Assembly: GCA_007125845.1 (NCBI GenBank) | Contig: SLCK01000013.1 | Coordinates: 44,160-108,159 of the forward strand | DNA: 64,000 nucleotides | Direction of reading: 5' to 3' | Origin: Gemmatimonadota bacterium | GTDB taxonomy: Bacteria; Gemmatimonadota; Gemmatimonadetes; Longimicrobiales; Gaopeijiaceae | Shown: piece after piece, positions 1-8,670 of the stretch | How the letters are laid out: every line of letters begins with the position of its first letter | How positions within the stretch are numbered: the first letter of the stretch is position 1 | The notes under the pieces: generated by a model | What the model was told of the DNA's origin: nothing | Database searches by the model: none | What the model saw: only the letters and a program-made list of their open reading frames with translations | Translations under genes and position numbers: made by a program

Positions 1-1
1 T

Positions 2-235
2 CCGACGCTGGATCCGTGGAGCACTCCCATGGCCCACCCGGCCCTTCAGGCGGGCACCCGGGTGGATCTCCCGGTCGGACTGAACCTCTACTTCGCGGAT
101 GGGCCGCTCTACGGAAATCGTCTTTTCGCAGAGTTCGTGCTCCCGGTGTACCAGGATCTGGACGGTCCGCAGCTGAAGGCCCGGGCGGGGGTGTCTCTGG
201 GATGGGCCGTGGCGTTCGGGCGCCCTTCACCCTGA
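2..235 (+). CDS. C-terminal end of an outer-membrane beta-barrel protein (partial)
   Basis: The frame is open from the window edge to a TGA at 233-235, so only the last 77 residues are present. They show alternating hydrophobic and polar residues (VDLPVGLNLYFADG, RLFAEFVLPVYQDLDG, ARAGVSLGWAVAF), as in closing strands of a beta-barrel. The ending resembles transporter or phenol-degradation MetA-like outer-membrane proteins. That family assignment is inference, because the diagnostic N-terminal part lies outside the window. An in-frame ATG at 29 exists, but the frame continues upstream of it with coding-like sequence, so it is probably not the start. Confidence 0.5.
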   Translation, partial: PTLDPWSTPMAHPALQAGTRVDLPVGLNLYFADGPLYGNRLFAEFVLPVYQDLDGPQLKARAGVSLGWAVAFGRPSP

Positions 236-258
236 GGACGGGACGAACCCCGTCCGTC

Positions 259-1542
259 TCACCGCTGGATCCGAATGAGGTGATAGCGCTTCTTGCCCTT
301 CCTCAGCACGAGGAATTGGTCGTGCAGCGCGTCCCTAACGGTTACTGCGTAGTGGGGATCGGTGATGCGTTCATTGTTCAGGTAGACCCCGCCCTGAGCA
401 ATACCTCGGCGCGCATCGCCCCGCGACGTGGCCGCACCCACCTCCGCGATCAGAGCGACGAGCCCCAATCCCTCTCCCCTCAGCCGTGACGATTCGAGGG
501 AGCTGGACGGGACATCTTTGAAGATGTCTTCGATCTCCGCCGCATCCAGTCCGTCGAGATCTCCTCCGAAGAGCACCTTGGACGCTCTGCGGGCTCGATC
601 CAGGCCGCCTTCTCCGTGGACCGTCCGGGTGACTTCCTCGGCCAATCTCCGCTGAGCCTCCCGTTCCTGTGGCCGTTCCTCCAACGCCCGGTCCAGCGCC
701 TCGATCTCGTCCTTCGGGAGGAGGGTGAAGAAGCGGAGGTACCTGGCGGTGTCGGCGTCATCGGTGTTCAGCCAGTACTGGTAGAACCGGTAGGGGGAGG
801 TCCGTCTTGGATCGAGCCAGACGGCTCCTTCTTCCGTCTTGCCGAACTTCACGCCGGAGGAGGTGGTGATGAGTGGGAAGACGGCTCCGTAGCTCCTCTC
901 TCCCGTGATCCGCCGAATGAGCTCGATGCCTCCGGTAATGTTCCCCCATTGGTCGCTCCCACCGAGCTGGAACCGACAACCGTACTCCCGAAAGAGCCGG
1001 TAGAAGTCGTACGACTGCAGGAGAAGGTACGAGAACTCGGTGTAGCTGATCCCGGTGGCGTCGTCTTCGAGTCGCCGGCGCACCGTCTCCTTTCGCAGCA
1101 TCGAGTTCACCGGGAAGTGCTTTCCCACATCGCGAAGGAACTCGAGGATACCCAACTCGTCCAGCCAATCCAGATTGTTGACCAGGCGTGCGGGGTTCGG
1201 TACGCCCTCGAAATCGAGAAAAGACTCGAGCTGAGCGCGTACCGCCTGGGCGTTCGCGCGCACCTCGTCTTCGTTGAGCAGTGAGCGCTCACTCGACTTC
1301 CCCGAGGGATCCCCGATCAGCCCCGTGCCGCCTCCCACGAGGGCAATCGGGGTATGTCCCGCTCGTTGCAGGTGCACGAGCCCCATGATCGGGAGGAGAT
1401 GACCCACGTGGAGGGAATCCGCGGTGGGGTCGAACCCCGCGTACGCCGAGTGCGAGCCCTCGGCGAGCGCAGCCTCCGTTCCCTCGGTCGCGTCGTAGAG
1501 CATTCCGCGCCAGCGGTATTCCTCAAAGAGATTCAGGCTCAT
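259..1542 (-). CDS. tyrS: tyrosyl-tRNA synthetase
   Basis: Class I aminoacyl-tRNA synthetase that charges tRNA-Tyr in the cytoplasm; 427 residues, normal for bacterial TyrRS. The HIGH signature is HVGH at residues 45-48, following the typical GFDPTADSLH context. The KMSKS loop is the TyrRS variant KFGKT at 232-236, and the SDQWGNI motif lies near 196-202. The C-terminal 60 or so residues (RRGIAQGGVYLNNERITD) form an S4-like RNA-binding domain. It is the last gene of the minus-strand run after menE, with a 131-bp gap that shows no obvious terminator, so co-transcription with the men genes is possible but unproven. Confidence 0.97.
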   Translation of the reverse strand: MSLNLFEEYRWRGMLYDATEGTEAALAEGSHSAYAGFDPTADSLHVGHLLPIMGLVHLQRAGHTPIALVGGGTGLIGDPSGKSSERSLLNEDEVRANAQAVRAQLESFLDFEGVPNPARLVNNLDWLDELGILEFLRDVGKHFPVNSMLRKETVRRRLEDDATGISYTEFSYLLLQSYDFYRLFREYGCRFQLGGSDQWGNITGGIELIRRITGERSYGAVFPLITTSSGVKFGKTEEGAVWLDPRRTSPYRFYQYWLNTDDADTARYLRFFTLLPKDEIEALDRALEERPQEREAQRRLAEEVTRTVHGEGGLDRARRASKVLFGGDLDGLDAAEIEDIFKDVPSSSLESSRLRGEGLGLVALIAEVGAATSRGDARRGIAQGGVYLNNERITDPHYAVTVRDALHDQFLVLRKGKKRYHLIRIQR

Positions 1543-1673
1543 GGGCGTCGTCGGTTCACGTGTCTCGGGCGGAGGTCGGACCCTCTCCGTGTCCGAACAT
1601 AAGGAGCAAGAAGGGGGAGGGAAGGGCCCGGTCGGACGGCTTGGACCGGAAGCCGTGGCTCCCGGACGCGAGC

Positions 1674-3197
1674 TCAGGCGCTCGATCGCCGGAGGATCGC
1701 TGCGACCCGCGACCGATCAACTTTTCCATTCGCGTTCAGCGGAAGCTCTTCCACGATGTGGATCGTGCGTGGGCGCTTCGCTGCCGAGAGGCGAGCGCGC
1801 ACGTGCTCCAGGAGCTGCGCCCGGTCTGGGGGCGCCTCGGTCTCGACTGCGACGATCAGAGCGACGAGTCGCTCTCCCCATTCGGAGTCTGGAATTCCCG
1901 CCACGACCGCCGCCGCCACGGCCGGGTGCTCGCGAAGTGCCTCCTCCACCTCCCCGGGATCGACCGTGACGCCCCCACTCACGATCCGGTCGGAGAGCCG
2001 CCCGGTGATCCAGAGGTCTCCGTCCGCGTCGAGATGCCCGAGGTCGCCGGTGTGCAACCACCCCTCCTCGTCGAGGGACGGACCATTTCCGGGCAGGGCA
2101 CCCGCGACGGTTGGACCCCGAACCAGAATCTCACCGACCTTAGATTGCTTCGGGAGTTGCCCTCCTCCCTTTCCCCCGGGTGCGTTGATGCGCAGGTCTA
2201 CCCCACGCAAGGGTGGACCCACCGTGCCGGGTTTGGCGCGAACCCGGGTGGGTTCGGCGGTCGCCACCTGGGAGGTCGCCTCGGTGAGCCCGTAAGTCAG
2301 CGCGACGGGATATCCGAGCCGAAGGGCCCGGTCGAGGAGGTCGGCCGGCGTCGCGGCACCGCCGAGCAGGACGCAGCGCAGGGCCCCGGGAGCTGGAAGC
2401 CCGCCGCGGTGGTCGAGGAGCTTGCGGAAGAGCACGGGAACCAGAGAAACGTGGGTGATCCCTGCGTGTTCGATCAGCTTCGCTGCGTCGGCCCCTTCGA
2501 ATCCCCGCAGGGGCGCAATCGAGCTGCCCAAGAAGATTGCCCGGTGAATCAGCGCCAACCCTCCCACGTGGGCCGGGGAGAGAACGGCGAGCCACCGATC
2601 GGTCGGGGACAAGTCCAGTCGCTCGGAGGCGGCTCGGGCAGAAGCCGCGAGGTGGCCGTGGGAGAGGAGTACCGGTCGGGGACTTCCGGCGCTTCCGGAG
2701 GTGAGGATGAGGACCGCCGGATCGCTGAGCTCTCTCGCCCCCGCGTTCGCGGCCTCAGGGCGTCCATCCTCGCGACCGTCCCTCGTTCGGAGGTCTGGCA
2801 GAGCGGCTCTTGCGGGGGAAGCTCGGGCCACGTCCAGGAGGGGGTCCTCATTGGAGACGAAGACCGCCGGATTCCCGGCCGCCCGCAATCCCCTTTCGAT
2901 CTCCCGGGACGTCCAACGGTGGTGCATGGGCACGCAGACCGCCCCCACCCTCCAGCTCGCCAGCAGGAGGATGACCGCCTCCGGAGAGGGGGGAAGCTGC
3001 ATGGCCACCCGCGTGCCGGGCGCGACGCCCTGGCGGAAGAGGGCGTCCGCAAGCGTCTCCACTCGGCGGTCGAGCTCTGCGAAGCTCCAAGCGGCTTTGT
3101 CCCTCCCTCCAGGCAGGAGAATCGCCGGCTCATCCGGGTAGAGGCCGGCGGCGACGGCGGCGGGGTCGCTGCGGGATCGGGGGAGGTGAGTTGGCAT
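1674..3197 (-). CDS. menE: o-succinylbenzoate-CoA ligase
   Basis: Adenylate-forming enzyme, 507 residues, expected to activate o-succinylbenzoate with ATP and CoA in menaquinone synthesis. The ANL motifs are present: the P-loop ILTSGSAGSPRPVLLSH, the A5-like TYGLTEATSQ, the HTGDLGHLDADGDLWITGR region, and the C-terminal catalytic lysine in NANGKVDRSRV. By sequence alone another acyl-CoA ligase would be possible, but it sits 24 bases after menA in a run with menB and menD, which makes MenE by far the best call. The ATG at 3197 is the first in frame and gives a normal family length. Confidence 0.92.
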   Translation of the reverse strand: MPTHLPRSRSDPAAVAAGLYPDEPAILLPGGRDKAAWSFAELDRRVETLADALFRQGVAPGTRVAMQLPPSPEAVILLLASWRVGAVCVPMHHRWTSREIERGLRAAGNPAVFVSNEDPLLDVARASPARAALPDLRTRDGREDGRPEAANAGARELSDPAVLILTSGSAGSPRPVLLSHGHLAASARAASERLDLSPTDRWLAVLSPAHVGGLALIHRAIFLGSSIAPLRGFEGADAAKLIEHAGITHVSLVPVLFRKLLDHRGGLPAPGALRCVLLGGAATPADLLDRALRLGYPVALTYGLTEATSQVATAEPTRVRAKPGTVGPPLRGVDLRINAPGGKGGGQLPKQSKVGEILVRGPTVAGALPGNGPSLDEEGWLHTGDLGHLDADGDLWITGRLSDRIVSGGVTVDPGEVEEALREHPAVAAAVVAGIPDSEWGERLVALIVAVETEAPPDRAQLLEHVRARLSAAKRPRTIHIVEELPLNANGKVDRSRVAAILRRSSA

Positions 3198-3221
3198 AGC
3201 TGGACCCGGAGTCGTGTGGGC

Positions 3222-4115
3222 CTAGAGCACCACGATGTCGGGCCTGCCCAGGACGAATCCCACCGCGAGCAGCGCCGCGTACCACGTCACGCCGCGAGCC
3301 GTATTGCCGAGCGCGAGGTTGAGCTCGCGGGGATCGTGGAACGTGAGCACGGTCGCCGTGGCCGAGAGTAGTGGACGGGCTCCTCCGATCGGAAGGAGGG
3401 TCCAGGGCGACCATCCAAAGAGCCAGATGCCGATCAACGGAACGGCGAGGGCGGCCAGCACGAGAACCAGGTACTGGACGCGGGTGCCCGTCTCGCCCAA
3501 TCGCACCGCGAGGGTCCGCTTCCCTGCCCGCTCGTCGGTCTCCCGGTCACGCAGGTTGTTCACCACCAGAATGCCGGTGATCAGCGCGCCCATCGCCGAG
3601 CCCGCGAGGAGGAGGTCCGGCGGAAAGTCTCGGGCCTGGACCCAGTACGTTCCGCCCACGGCGACCAACCCGAAGAAAACGAATACGAAGAGGTCGCCCA
3701 GTCCCCGGTAAGCCAGTGGAAAGGGTCCGCCGGTGTAGGCGAGGGCGCAGAGGAGGGAGAGCACGCCCACGATCAGGATCGGAAGGCCACCGACCCAGAC
3801 GAGGTAGAGGCCGATCACCGAAGTCAGGCCGAGCACGCCGAGCGCCGCTCGGATCACGGACTGCGCGGGCAGGAGGCCCGCCTGGACGACCCGAGTGGGC
3901 CCCACCCGGTCTTCACTGTCTCCGCCCTTCAGGAAGTCGTAGTAGTCGTTGGCGAGGTTGGTGGCGATCTGGATCAACAGGGCCGCAACGAGCGCCGCAA
4001 GGGCGGGGAGTGGCGCCATGACGTCCCGGGCGGCAGCCATCCCCGTGGCCACGACCACCGGGGCGGCCGCGGCGGGTAGGGTTCGAGGCCGGATCGCCAG
4101 GATCCACGCTTCCAT
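3222..4115 (-). CDS. menA: 1,4-dihydroxy-2-naphthoate polyprenyltransferase
   Basis: UbiA-superfamily integral membrane enzyme of 297 residues that prenylates 1,4-dihydroxy-2-naphthoate to demethylmenaquinone. The first aspartate-rich motif is NLANDYYDFLKGGDSEDR near residues 36-53. A second, NLRDRETDERAGKRTLAVR, lies near 165-183. About eight hydrophobic segments are visible. The open frame extends a further 106 codons upstream, but that stretch overlaps menB out of frame and is Arg/Gly-rich shadow. The start at 4115 (MEAWILAIRPRTLPA) is the normal family start and leaves a 14-base gap after menB. Confidence 0.95.
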   Translation of the reverse strand: MEAWILAIRPRTLPAAAAPVVVATGMAAARDVMAPLPALAALVAALLIQIATNLANDYYDFLKGGDSEDRVGPTRVVQAGLLPAQSVIRAALGVLGLTSVIGLYLVWVGGLPILIVGVLSLLCALAYTGGPFPLAYRGLGDLFVFVFFGLVAVGGTYWVQARDFPPDLLLAGSAMGALITGILVVNNLRDRETDERAGKRTLAVRLGETGTRVQYLVLVLAALAVPLIGIWLFGWSPWTLLPIGGARPLLSATATVLTFHDPRELNLALGNTARGVTWYAALLAVGFVLGRPDIVVL

Positions 4116-4129
4116 GCCACCCGAGCGCT

Positions 4130-4969
4130 CTACCACGGCAGCCAGGGGTACTTCCGGAAGTCCGGCTTCCTCTTCTCGAGGAACGCGTTTTTCGCGTCTT
4201 TGGCCTGCTCGGACATGTAGAAGAGGAGGGTCGCATTTCCGGCCAACTCCTGGATTCCGGCCTGGCCGTCGACCGCCGCATTGAACGAGCTCTTGAGGAG
4301 CCGGATGGCCAGGGGACTCTTCTCGAGAATCTCCTGAGCCCAACGCCACCCCTCTTGCTCCAATTCCTCGACTGGGACCACGGTGTTCACCAATCCCATC
4401 TCCCTGGCCTCGCCGGCCGAGTACTGCCGGCACAGGTACCAGATCTCACGAGCCTTCTTCTGCCCGACGATGCTCGCCAGATACGAGGCTCCGAAGCCAC
4501 CGTCGAAGCTTCCAACCTTGGGGCCGGTTTGCCCGAAGACCGCATTGTCGGCAGCGATGGTGAGGTCGCAGATGACGTGGAGGACGTGCCCTCCCCCGAT
4601 TGCGTAGCCGGCCACCAGCGCGATCACCGGCTTGGGCATGCTCCGGATGTATCGCTGGAGCTCGAGGACGTTGAGCCTGGGAAGGCCGTCTCCGCCGACG
4701 TACCCTTCGTCACCCCGTACCCTTTGGTCTCCCCCGGAGCAGAACGCGTACTTCCCGTCCTCCGCCGGGCCGTTGCCGGTAAGGAGGACCACGCCCACCT
4801 CCGTGTCCTCTCCGGCGTCGCGGAAGGCCTCCTGGAGCTCGGCCAGCGTCTCGGGCCGGAACGCGTTTCGGACCTCGGGGCGGTCGAAGGCGATGCGCGC
4901 CACGCCGTCTGCCTTGTGATAAGTGATGTCCTGGTACGGCTTCACTTCCTTCCAGTCGGGCTGTGTCAT
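4130..4969 (-). CDS. menB: 1,4-dihydroxy-2-naphthoyl-CoA synthase
   Basis: Crotonase-fold enzyme of 279 residues that cyclises o-succinylbenzoyl-CoA to dihydroxynaphthoyl-CoA. It carries the MenB-specific N-terminus ([12 protein letters not shown]), the [11 protein letters not shown] segment, oxyanion-hole glycines in [21 protein letters not shown], and the C-terminal [17 protein letters not shown] characteristic of the family. The ATG at 4969 overlaps the menD stop as ATGA (4966-4969), indicating translational coupling. The longer reading from 5053 would run into menD and is rejected. Confidence 0.96.
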   Translation of the reverse strand: MTQPDWKEVKPYQDITYHKADGVARIAFDRPEVRNAFRPETLAELQEAFRDAGEDTEVGVVLLTGNGPAEDGKYAFCSGGDQRVRGDEGYVGGDGLPRLNVLELQRYIRSMPKPVIALVAGYAIGGGHVLHVICDLTIAADNAVFGQTGPKVGSFDGGFGASYLASIVGQKKAREIWYLCRQYSAGEAREMGLVNTVVPVEELEQEGWRWAQEILEKSPLAIRLLKSSFNAAVDGQAGIQELAGNATLLFYMSEQAKDAKNAFLEKRKPDFRKYPWLPW

Positions 4970-6834
4970 CCTTCCTCTCGTGTAAGAACATCCGCTCTTG
5001 CGTGCTCGCCGCCCAGGGCTGTGGCCGCGGCGGTTGAAACCATCTCGGCGCACCGGCCACGGCGCAACCGGTTCTCCTCCCGGTCGGTGCGGATCTCGAG
5101 GATCCCGCTTCCCTCCCGCGACAGGGCTTCACCTAGCCCTGCCTTCATCTCCTCGGCTCCTTCGGATTCGCCCAATACGCCCCGCAGGTCGATCCGTCGG
5201 TGGGGAAGCTCGTACAGGGCCGCAAGGTGACTCAGCTCCAGGCCGTGGGGAGTCGCGAAGAGCGGTGTAAAGGCAGGCTCGTGGCGCCGAATCGGGAGGA
5301 GATGGAAGATCCCGCCGCCGTCATTGTTGACGACGACCAGAACCACTCGTGCCGGGGAATTCCGCAGCACAGAGAGACCATTGGTGTCGTGCAGGAGAGC
5401 AAGATCCCCCATGAGCGCCACCACCCGGCGGCCGGTGCCGATGGAGGCGCCCGCCGCAGTGGAGGTGATGCCGTCGATTCCGCTGGCGCCCCGGTTCCCG
5501 AGCACCGGGAGTGGAGTGGGGTGGCGGGCCACGAAAGCATCCAGGTCTCGCACCGCCATCGAGCTCGATACGAAGAGGAGGTCGTCGCCCGTGAGAGCGA
5601 GAGCCGTCTCCGCGATCACGTTGCCTTCGAAGGGAGCCTCGGAACGGGATTCTTCGAGCGCCTTGCGGACGGCGTCCTCGACCCGGAGCCAGAGCGCGGA
5701 CCATTCGTTGAATGGTCCGCGCGGGACACCTGCGTCCTCGAGGAGCCCCTCGAGGGTGAGAATCGGGTCGGCGCGCACCGCCTCGGTGGCGCTCGCCGTG
5801 TGGTCTTTCCAGCGTCCCCCGGCATCGACGAGGATGTGGGGTATCCCGGCCGTCTCGCTCAACCACGATGTCAGGAACGAGGACGTCGGAGAGCTTCCCA
5901 CCCGGATCACCAGGTCCGGTCGGAGCTCTGTTCGCACTTCAGGGCTCCGCAGCGCCAGCTCGTATCCACCGACCACGGGTGAAGCGTCCGAAGGGTCGTC
6001 GCCGGGTGAGGGATAACGTGCGCCCGACAGGGGATCGGCCAGGAGGGGCACTCCCAGGCCCCGTGCGACCCGTCTGAGGGCCGGCCCCGTTTCCCAGGGC
6101 TGGGGCAGCACTCCGGCCACCAGAACCGGTCGCCGGGACCTGGACACCATCGCCCGAATCCGGCGTACCTCCCGTGGTTCCGGGGGCGACCTGCGTGGCG
6201 CGATCCGGGTCCAGGGGGCCCCGTCAGCCCGTCCCGCGGTTCCGGCGGACGAGAGAGAGGCGAGATCTGCCGTGACCGGTGGTCTGTCGGGCGAGGGCTC
6301 CAGGGGTTTCTCGAACGGGAGATTGAGGTGCACCGGGCCCGCGGGGCATCCCGTTGCCGCTCCAAAGGCCCGGCAAACGCAGGACCGGAGATTTCTCACG
6401 AGAGCCTCCGAGCCGTCTCCGGGGGGCAACTCCCGAAAGAATCGGGTGTAGCGCCCGAAGATGCGGACCTGGTCGATCGTCTGGTTGGCGTCGGTGCCGC
6501 GCAAGTGGGCCGGTCGGTCTGCGGTGAGGAGCAAGAGGGGGACTTCCGCGCTGGAAGCTTCTACCACCGCGGGCATCAGGTTTGCCACCGCCGTGCCGGA
6601 GGTAGTCACGACGGCTGCGGGCATCCCGGTGGCCTTGCCAACGCCGAGGGCGAGGAATCCGGCTGAGCGCTCGTCGATCTGCACGTGGACCTCGAAACGC
6701 TCGTCTTCCGCCGCAGCGAGCACGATGGGGGTGGACCGCGAACCCGGGGAGATCACGATGTGCCGAAGGCCCGCACGGGCCAATTCGTCCATCAGCACGC
6801 GGCCCCAGAGCGTATTTCGATGTCTGAGCGTCAT
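4966..6834 (-). CDS. menD: 2-succinyl-5-enolpyruvyl-6-hydroxy-3-cyclohexene-1-carboxylate synthase
   Basis: Thiamine-diphosphate enzyme of 622 residues that adds a 2-oxoglutarate-derived succinyl unit to isochorismate. Typical MenD N-terminal motifs are visible: [35 protein letters not shown], and [18 protein letters not shown]. The ThDP/Mg region is [20 protein letters not shown], followed by [16 protein letters not shown]. The start [18 protein letters not shown] at 6834 matches the family; 22 more codons upstream are unlike MenD. There is a 134-bp gap after the isochorismate synthase stop. Confidence 0.95.
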   Translation of the reverse strand: MTLRHRNTLWGRVLMDELARAGLRHIVISPGSRSTPIVLAAAEDERFEVHVQIDERSAGFLALGVGKATGMPAAVVTTSGTAVANLMPAVVEASSAEVPLLLLTADRPAHLRGTDANQTIDQVRIFGRYTRFFRELPPGDGSEALVRNLRSCVCRAFGAATGCPAGPVHLNLPFEKPLEPSPDRPPVTADLASLSSAGTAGRADGAPWTRIAPRRSPPEPREVRRIRAMVSRSRRPVLVAGVLPQPWETGPALRRVARGLGVPLLADPLSGARYPSPGDDPSDASPVVGGYELALRSPEVRTELRPDLVIRVGSSPTSSFLTSWLSETAGIPHILVDAGGRWKDHTASATEAVRADPILTLEGLLEDAGVPRGPFNEWSALWLRVEDAVRKALEESRSEAPFEGNVIAETALALTGDDLLFVSSSMAVRDLDAFVARHPTPLPVLGNRGASGIDGITSTAAGASIGTGRRVVALMGDLALLHDTNGLSVLRNSPARVVLVVVNNDGGGIFHLLPIRRHEPAFTPLFATPHGLELSHLAALYELPHRRIDLRGVLGESEGAEEMKAGLGEALSREGSGILEIRTDREENRLRRGRCAEMVSTAAATALGGEHARADVLTREEG

Positions 6835-6968
6835 GCGGTGGAAGCTATTGGGGAAGCGTGGGAATGGCGAGGCGCCTGGGATTGGGGGGCACCACCGCAC
6901 AGCGGTGGCCGGCGCTCACAGCGGCAACCACACTTCTGCTTCGCCGACCCTGGTAGACAAGTCCGGAG

Positions 6969-8366
6969 CTACCTGTTCGAGGCGGCGCCCCCGCTGAGGG
7001 CCCTGAGCGCCGGCTCGAATTTCAGGCCCGTCTCCTCCCATTCCGCCTCCGGATCGGATCCGGCGACGATCCCGGCGCCCGCGAAGAGCCGCCATCGGGT
7101 AGCTCCTCCGACCGTCGCCCTGAGAGCGGGTACGAATGTGCCGTCGCCCTCTGAATCGAACCAGCCCATCGGCGCCGCGTACCATCCCCGGTCGAAAGGC
7201 TCGGCCTCTCGTATCAACTCCTGCGCCGCGGCCCGAGGGCGGCCGCAGACGGCGGGGGTGGGGTGCAGGCTCCGCACGAGAGAGAGGATATCCTCGCCCG
7301 GACCTGCAAGGCCGCGAATCGCCGTCTCGAGGTGCTGGATCCGGGCGAGCTTCAGGACGCGGGGCGTATCTTCGACCTCCATCCTGAGCAGTCGGGGCTC
7401 GAGCACTTCGACCATCTCCTGCGCGGTCAGCCGGTGCTCGATCCCGTCCTTCCGGCTCGTGAGCAGTCGTCGTGCGAGCTCGCTATCCTCCTCCGGAGTC
7501 GCCCCTCGCCTGATTGAGCCGGCCACCGCTGTCGCCTGAAAGCGTCCTCCCTCTAGGTGGGCGAGGACTTCGGGAGAGGCGCCCATGAAGACTCGCCCTG
7601 GGGCGGGTTCGACGAAGTAGACATGTGCGCGCCGGTTCTCGTGGCGGAGGAAGCTGAGGCTCTCGAGGGTGTTCACCTCTCGCTCGAAGGCCACGTCGAA
7701 GGTGCGGGCGAGCACGACCTTCCGGATCGTTCCGTCCTCCACTCGTTCGAGCGCCCGACGAACGGCGGCCTTCCAACGCCGGTGGGCACCGGGATCTTCG
7801 ACGGATTTCCAGCATGCCTCGGGCGCAGGACGGGCGCGAGACGGCTGCGGAGCACCCCGAAGGCGGGCCACGAGGGCGTCGACGGCCGATTCGTCCACTC
7901 CGGCAGTCTCGAGGTCCATTGCCAGGAGGCGCGTCCGGTCCGCTTCGCCTTCCAGCACGAACCGGGGGAGAACGAAGTCGGCCGAGGCAAACCGTTCCCA
8001 GCCCGAGTCCCGGCTTCCGGTGCCCAGGAAGGAAAAACCGCCGAAGAATCGCAAACGCCCCCTCTCGGGCTCGGCACGACTGCCTTGCCCGCTTGCCTCC
8101 AGGATCCGCGCTGCCGTCGATCGGACGAGATCGAATCGATCCTGCGCCCCGTCGTGGGGCACCCGGATGCGCCCAAGTACGCCGGCCCATGCGAACCACC
8201 GATCCCGACTTCCCCAGAAGCCCCGTGGTTGACCCTCGAAGGCAGACAGGAAGGACACGGCGTGGGACCGAGGGATCTCTTCGAACTCTCGGTGGAGCGT
8301 GCTCAGAGGCCGGATCGGGGGCTCCAGGGGCCGCATTCGGTGCAGTGGACGAGGGGAGTGCCGCAT
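6969..8366 (-). CDS. menF: isochorismate synthase
   Basis: Chorismate-utilising enzyme of about 465 residues that converts chorismate to isochorismate, the entry step of menaquinone synthesis. The catalytic half carries FMGASPEVLAHLEGG, VAGSIRRG, the metal-binding KLARIQHLETAIRG, LHPTPAVCGRP, RGWYAAPMGWFD and AGAGIVAGSDPEAEWEET, all standard in MenF/DhbC/EntC enzymes. The menD neighbour supports menaquinone over siderophore use. The N-terminus is uncertain: ATG 8366 and ATG 8336 both lack a clear ribosome-binding site, and the open frame running to 8846 crosses the promoter region and is rejected. Confidence 0.9.
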   Translation of the reverse strand: MRHSPRPLHRMRPLEPPIRPLSTLHREFEEIPRSHAVSFLSAFEGQPRGFWGSRDRWFAWAGVLGRIRVPHDGAQDRFDLVRSTAARILEASGQGSRAEPERGRLRFFGGFSFLGTGSRDSGWERFASADFVLPRFVLEGEADRTRLLAMDLETAGVDESAVDALVARLRGAPQPSRARPAPEACWKSVEDPGAHRRWKAAVRRALERVEDGTIRKVVLARTFDVAFEREVNTLESLSFLRHENRRAHVYFVEPAPGRVFMGASPEVLAHLEGGRFQATAVAGSIRRGATPEEDSELARRLLTSRKDGIEHRLTAQEMVEVLEPRLLRMEVEDTPRVLKLARIQHLETAIRGLAGPGEDILSLVRSLHPTPAVCGRPRAAAQELIREAEPFDRGWYAAPMGWFDSEGDGTFVPALRATVGGATRWRLFAGAGIVAGSDPEAEWEETGLKFEPALRALSGGAASNR

Positions 8367-8413
8367 GGGCGTCGCGTCGGGACACCCAGGCGTCCGGGGC
8401 TCGATGGGCACCG

Positions 8414-8441
8414 AATATAGCAGACGAACGCGTCGGACCAA
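8414..8441 (-). promoter_or_regulatory. predicted promoter of the menaquinone operon
   Basis: On the minus strand a TTGGTC (8436-8441) and TATATT (8414-8419) are separated by 16 bases. TATATT stands out in this GC-rich DNA and lies about 48 bases before the isochorismate synthase start. The dispersed CTTCAACAACC motif lies directly upstream. This is a motif-based prediction only. Confidence 0.45.
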
Positions 8442-8467
8442 GGCTAGAAGGTTGTTGAAGCAGGGGC
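8442..8467 (-). repeat. dispersed intergenic motif, copy a
   Basis: Read on the minus strand this is CGCCCCTGCTTCAACAACC followed by TTCTAGCC. It is one of four near-identical copies (others at about 15931, 29244 and 31850), all intergenic and all pointing toward a downstream gene, here isochorismate synthase. It lies just upstream of the predicted -35 box. The rest of the 304-base intergenic stretch (8367-8670) up to the antiporter shows no other clear feature and no convincing promoter for the plus-strand gene. Confidence 0.55.
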
Positions 8468-8670
8468 GAAAGGGGTGGATACGGACCAGGGGTTGTCTTA
8501 GCTTGGGCCGAATGCTCCGACTCTGAGCCGAGTGCGGCAGGGCGGTATAGGAGAACAGCGGGTGTTGCCCTCGCTGGGACTGAGCCTCGGTTCGGTTGCA
8601 CCCCCTCGGCCCCGGATCGGCACACGCGCCGCCTCGCATTCGCGCGGCGCTCAGCAGAAGCAACGGGCTC

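Noticed and set aside
1560..3371. Open frame of 603 codons on the plus strand across menE
   Set aside because: It is antisense to menE, which has all ANL motifs; no domain is visible in this frame.
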